DNA from: Candidatus Latescibacterota bacterium | GTDB taxonomy: Bacteria > Blakebacterota > Blakebacteria > Blakebacterales > Blakebacteraceae | Reading direction: 5' to 3' | DNA length: 7,290 nt | Assembly: GCA_023135015.1 (NCBI GenBank) | Contig: JAGLTZ010000283.1 | Location: 1-7,290 of the forward strand | In this document: piece by piece, positions 5,245-7,290 of the stretch | Position numbering within the stretch: position 1 is the first letter of the stretch | Layout of the letters: each line of letters starts with the position of its first letter | Program-made: the position numbers and the translations under genes | Notes under the pieces: generated by a model | Database searches by the model: none | The model's input: only the letters and a program-made list of their open reading frames with translations | Told to the model about the DNA's origin: nothing

Positions 5245-6531
5245 TCAGTTTCCGGACCCACGCGCCAGCGCCCTCCAGGCGATGTCGCGCCTGTAGTAGA
5301 CACCTTCGAAATCAATCCCGGCACATCCACTGTAGGCCAGATCAACCGCCGAGGCAATATCATCACCCAGAGCGGTGACCCCCAGAACACGTCCGCCGGC
5401 CGTCACGATATCCCCTTCGCGCTCGGCGGTGCCGGCATGGAATACGATCAGATTCTCCCGGGCGGTTTCCTGTCCCAGTCCGTGTATCGGGAACCCTTTC
5501 TCGTATGAGTCCGGATACCCTCCTGAGGCCAGCACCACGCAGACGGCGGCTCCTCCTGCTATTGAGAGCGCAGCCGGATCCAGATCACCGTTGGCCGCAT
5601 CCAGCAGCGCCCGGGCCAGATCGCCCTCAACCAGAGGAAGCACCACCTGCGACTCCGGATCACCGAACCGGCAGTTGAACTCGATGACCCAGGGATCTCC
5701 CTCGTCATCGATCATCAGCCCTGCGTAAATCACCCCACGGTAATCGATGCCGTCCGTGGTAAGAATATCGAGCAATGGCTGCATAACCCTGGTATTGACT
5801 TTTACCATCAACTCACCGGTAACGACCGGAGCCGGAGCGTAGGCACCCATCCCACCCGTATTGGGACCCGTGTCCCCCTCGCCCACGGCCTTGTGATCCT
5901 GGCTTGCGACCAGGGGCAGCAGTACGCGGCCGTCTGTAATCGCCAGGATCGAGGCCTCCTCACCTTCCAGCTTCTCCTCGATGACGACCGTATCCCCCGC
6001 CTCGCCGAACCGCTTCTCCTCCATGATGGCCCGTACGGTCTCCTTCGCCTCCTGGCGATCGGCACACACGATCGACCCTTTACCCGCTGCCAGTCCGGAG
6101 GCCTTCACTACAATCGGACCCTCCCCTTTTTCCAGAAAGGCGATTGCCTTGCCGTAATCGGTGAAGGTCCGGTAGCCGGAAGTCGGAATACCCGCGCGGC
6201 TCATGAGGTCTTTCGCCCACGCCTTCGAGCCTTCAAGGCGCGCTCCCTCGGCCCCCGGTCCGAAGCAGGGGATCCCGGCCTCCCTTACGCGGTCTGCGAG
6301 CCCGAGAGTAAGAGGTATCTCCGGGCCCACCACCACCAGATCCACCTCTTCTTCCCTCGCCAGTGAGACCATTCCGTCCAGGTCATCAACTGCCACTGCC
6401 CTGAGTTCTGCATCGGGTGACATCCCGACATTGCCGGGAGCGGCTATTACTGATGTAACCGAGGGGCAGCGGGCAAGGCGCCAGACCAGCGTGTGTTCCC
6501 GGCCGCCCGATCCAACAACCAGAACTTTCAT
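5245..6531 (-). CDS. purD: Phosphoribosylamine-glycine ligase (GAR synthetase, PurD)
   Basis: A full-length 428-residue PurD, an ATP-grasp enzyme that joins glycine to 5-phosphoribosylamine with ATP in the second step of de novo purine synthesis. The order of motifs is standard: VLVVGSGGREHTLVWRLA (3-20), APGNVG, VVVGPEIPL, GSKAWAKDLM, VVKASGLAAGKG (141-152, ATP-grasp loop), EEKLEGEEAS, QDHKAVGEGDTGPNTGGMGA (211-230), and EFNCRFGDPESQ (284-295), which includes the GARS signature and metal-binding residues; the C-terminal domain has GGYP and GRVLGVTALG. The start is ATG 6531, preceded directly by an in-frame TTG (6534); GGATGG eight or nine bases upstream may serve as ribosome binding site. 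It lies 13 bases after the barrel-like gene and 10 before purE, so it is cotranscribed with both. Nothing in the sequence suggests damage. Confidence 0.97.
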   Translation of the reverse strand: MKVLVVGSGGREHTLVWRLARCPSVTSVIAAPGNVGMSPDAELRAVAVDDLDGMVSLAREEEVDLVVVGPEIPLTLGLADRVREAGIPCFGPGAEGARLEGSKAWAKDLMSRAGIPTSGYRTFTDYGKAIAFLEKGEGPIVVKASGLAAGKGSIVCADRQEAKETVRAIMEEKRFGEAGDTVVIEEKLEGEEASILAITDGRVLLPLVASQDHKAVGEGDTGPNTGGMGAYAPAPVVTGELMVKVNTRVMQPLLDILTTDGIDYRGVIYAGLMIDDEGDPWVIEFNCRFGDPESQVVLPLVEGDLARALLDAANGDLDPAALSIAGGAAVCVVLASGGYPDSYEKGFPIHGLGQETARENLIVFHAGTAEREGDIVTAGGRVLGVTALGDDIASAVDLAYSGCAGIDFEGVYYRRDIAWRALARGSGN

Positions 6532-6544
6532 CAAGCCGCCATCC

Positions 6545-7177
6545 CTACCTGCCGAAGCCGATCCCGAACCTTACGATCGGACCGGTGCTGGATACCTGGT
6601 TGAAGGTAGGTGGAACACCGGGCAGCGATTTCGCGTCTCCGTTGAACTGCCCGTATCCGGCTTCCAGCATGAACTTCAGTGGAATCACAACAAGACTGAT
6701 GACGAACCCGAGAAATGCCTGGAATCCAATTTCGCCGTTGGCCTCCAGAGAATAGTCGGCACCGACCGACTGCGGGAGAACGTCCCAGAACGTGAAGTTC
6801 AGTCCACCGGCGAAGTAGAGCCCCATTTCCTCACGTGCACCCAGATTCAGATATATCGCTGAGTACTGCAGATTATAGGTTACGTTCCCATCCGCACTGC
6901 TCCACTGGATATTGTCGACCGCCATTAATCCGGGGCTCAGGGTCAGCCCGAACACCTCAAACCCCACCTCCACCGCCTTCAGCCCGCGCCAGTCGAGTGA
7001 CTGCGATCCGATACCGTGAGACCAGTTGCCCTGGGACTGGCCGCCGAACACAGCTATATACGGTTTCGATATCATCTGCGCCCGGGCAGGCGCAGGAATG
7101 GATATTACTACAACAAGCAGCCCGGCAGAGAGAGCTGCAGAAAGTATTCCTGGATTTATCCTGCGGTTTCGAATCAT
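6545..7177 (-). CDS. Secreted protein of unknown function, probable outer-membrane beta-barrel
   Basis: A 210-residue protein that I do not recognise as a named family. The first 33 residues form a clear Sec signal peptide: RNRR basic end, a hydrophobic core, and an A31-R32-A33 cleavage motif before Q34. The mature part is rich in Gly, aromatic residues and alternating hydrophobic stretches (for example YIAVFGGQ, LKAVEVGFEVFGLTLS, YNLQYSAIYLNLGA, MGLYFAGGLNFTFW, GEIGFQAFLGFVISL, LKFMLEAGYGQF, IVRFGIGFGR), as expected of a small barrel of about eight strands. It ends in Gly-Arg rather than the usual terminal Phe, although an aromatic lies near the end. There is no cysteine. GAGGA (7186-7182) lies four bases before the ATG, a strong ribosome binding site. 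It is the first protein gene after a tRNA-Arg and lies 13 bases before purD. Outer-membrane location is inferred from composition only. Confidence 0.75.
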   Translation of the reverse strand: MIRNRRINPGILSAALSAGLLVVVISIPAPARAQMISKPYIAVFGGQSQGNWSHGIGSQSLDWRGLKAVEVGFEVFGLTLSPGLMAVDNIQWSSADGNVTYNLQYSAIYLNLGAREEMGLYFAGGLNFTFWDVLPQSVGADYSLEANGEIGFQAFLGFVISLVVIPLKFMLEAGYGQFNGDAKSLPGVPPTFNQVSSTGPIVRFGIGFGR

Positions 7178-7186
7178 GAATTCCTC

Positions 7187-7219
7187 AATCGTTACTATGC
7201 CTTATCCGTCACTATGCCT
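7187..7219 (-). repeat. Imperfect 17-base-period tandem repeat between tRNA and barrel gene
   Basis: On the minus strand AGGCATAGTGACGGAT (7219-7204) is followed, at a period of 17, by AGGCATAGTAACGATT (7202-7187), with 13 of 16 positions equal. It fills most of the 57-base gap between the tRNA 3' end and the barrel-gene start. It could be an operator-like pair or chance. I see no convincing promoter hexamers or terminator hairpin in this gap, so read-through from the tRNA transcript is possible. Confidence 0.4.
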
Positions 7220-7234
7220 CACCAAGCTGAGTAT

Positions 7235-7290
7235 TGGCGGCCCTAGGAGGACTCGAACCCCCGACTCGCGGTTTAGGAAACCGCTGCTCT
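7235..7290 (-). tRNA. tRNA-Arg (anticodon CCU), 3' part; 5' end beyond window
   Basis: The minus strand shows an anticodon arm with stem GCGGT/ACCGC and the seven-base loop TTCCTAA, giving anticodon CCT, which reads the AGG arginine codon. A five-base variable loop GAGTC follows, then a T arm GGGGG-TTCGAGT-CCTCC (one G-T pair), the 3' acceptor strand TAGGGCC, discriminator G and an encoded CCA (7237-7235). The D arm and 5' acceptor strand (expected GGCCCTA) lie outside the window. Only the last 56 bases are seen, so full folding could not be checked, but the two visible arms are regular. Confidence 0.92.

Noticed and set aside
5235..5390. Earlier start for purE at 5390
   Set aside because: The extra 52 residues lie out of frame inside purD; family length and the AAGGA site support ATG 5234.
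7230..7290. tRNA 3' end as an integration attachment site
   Set aside because: No integrase, no repeat of the tRNA end in the window, and the flanking genes are housekeeping.

Overview
The window is 7.3 kb of moderately high-GC, gene-dense bacterial DNA in which every gene I can support lies on the minus strand, so transcription runs from right to left. The organism looks like a diderm (Gram-negative-type) bacterium: there are two lipoproteins with lipoboxes, a probable outer-membrane beta-barrel protein, a heptosyltransferase-type GT9 enzyme and a periplasmic murein-hydrolase pair. The phylum cannot be named from the sequence alone.

Layout in transcription order: the 3' part of a tRNA-Arg(CCU) gene with encoded CCA (7290-7235); a short non-coding gap with an imperfect tandem repeat; a secreted barrel-like protein of unknown function (7177-6545); purD (6531-5245) and purE (5234-4788), two enzymes of de novo purine synthesis; a two-domain fusion of a TsaC/Sua5/YrdC threonylcarbamoyl-AMP synthase with a YwlE-like low-molecular-weight phosphatase (4783-3623); a GT9 glycosyltransferase (3626-2529); a bacterial deoxyhypusine-synthase-like protein (2532-1567); a SPOR-domain lipoprotein (1570-980); and an MltD-like lytic transglycosylase lipoprotein that runs off the left edge (911-1). 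The last gene was recovered by reading the minus strand directly. It opens with a TTG codon and has its own good sigma70-type promoter.

The genes from 7177 to 980 are separated by gaps of 13, 10 and 4 bases and then by three consecutive 4-base ATGA stop/start overlaps, which points to one translationally coupled operon. It mixes purine synthesis, tRNA t6A modification, envelope glycan synthesis and cell-wall remodelling. The last two genes form a plausible unit: SPOR domains bind glycan strands stripped of peptides, and MltD-type enzymes cut glycan strands.

No CRISPR array, insertion sequence, phage gene or obvious defence system is visible. The most unusual items are the TsaC-phosphatase fusion, whose P-loop has Ala at the residue that sets arginine- versus tyrosine-phosphate preference in the family, and the deoxyhypusine-synthase-like protein, which appears to lack the catalytic lysine of true deoxyhypusine synthases.
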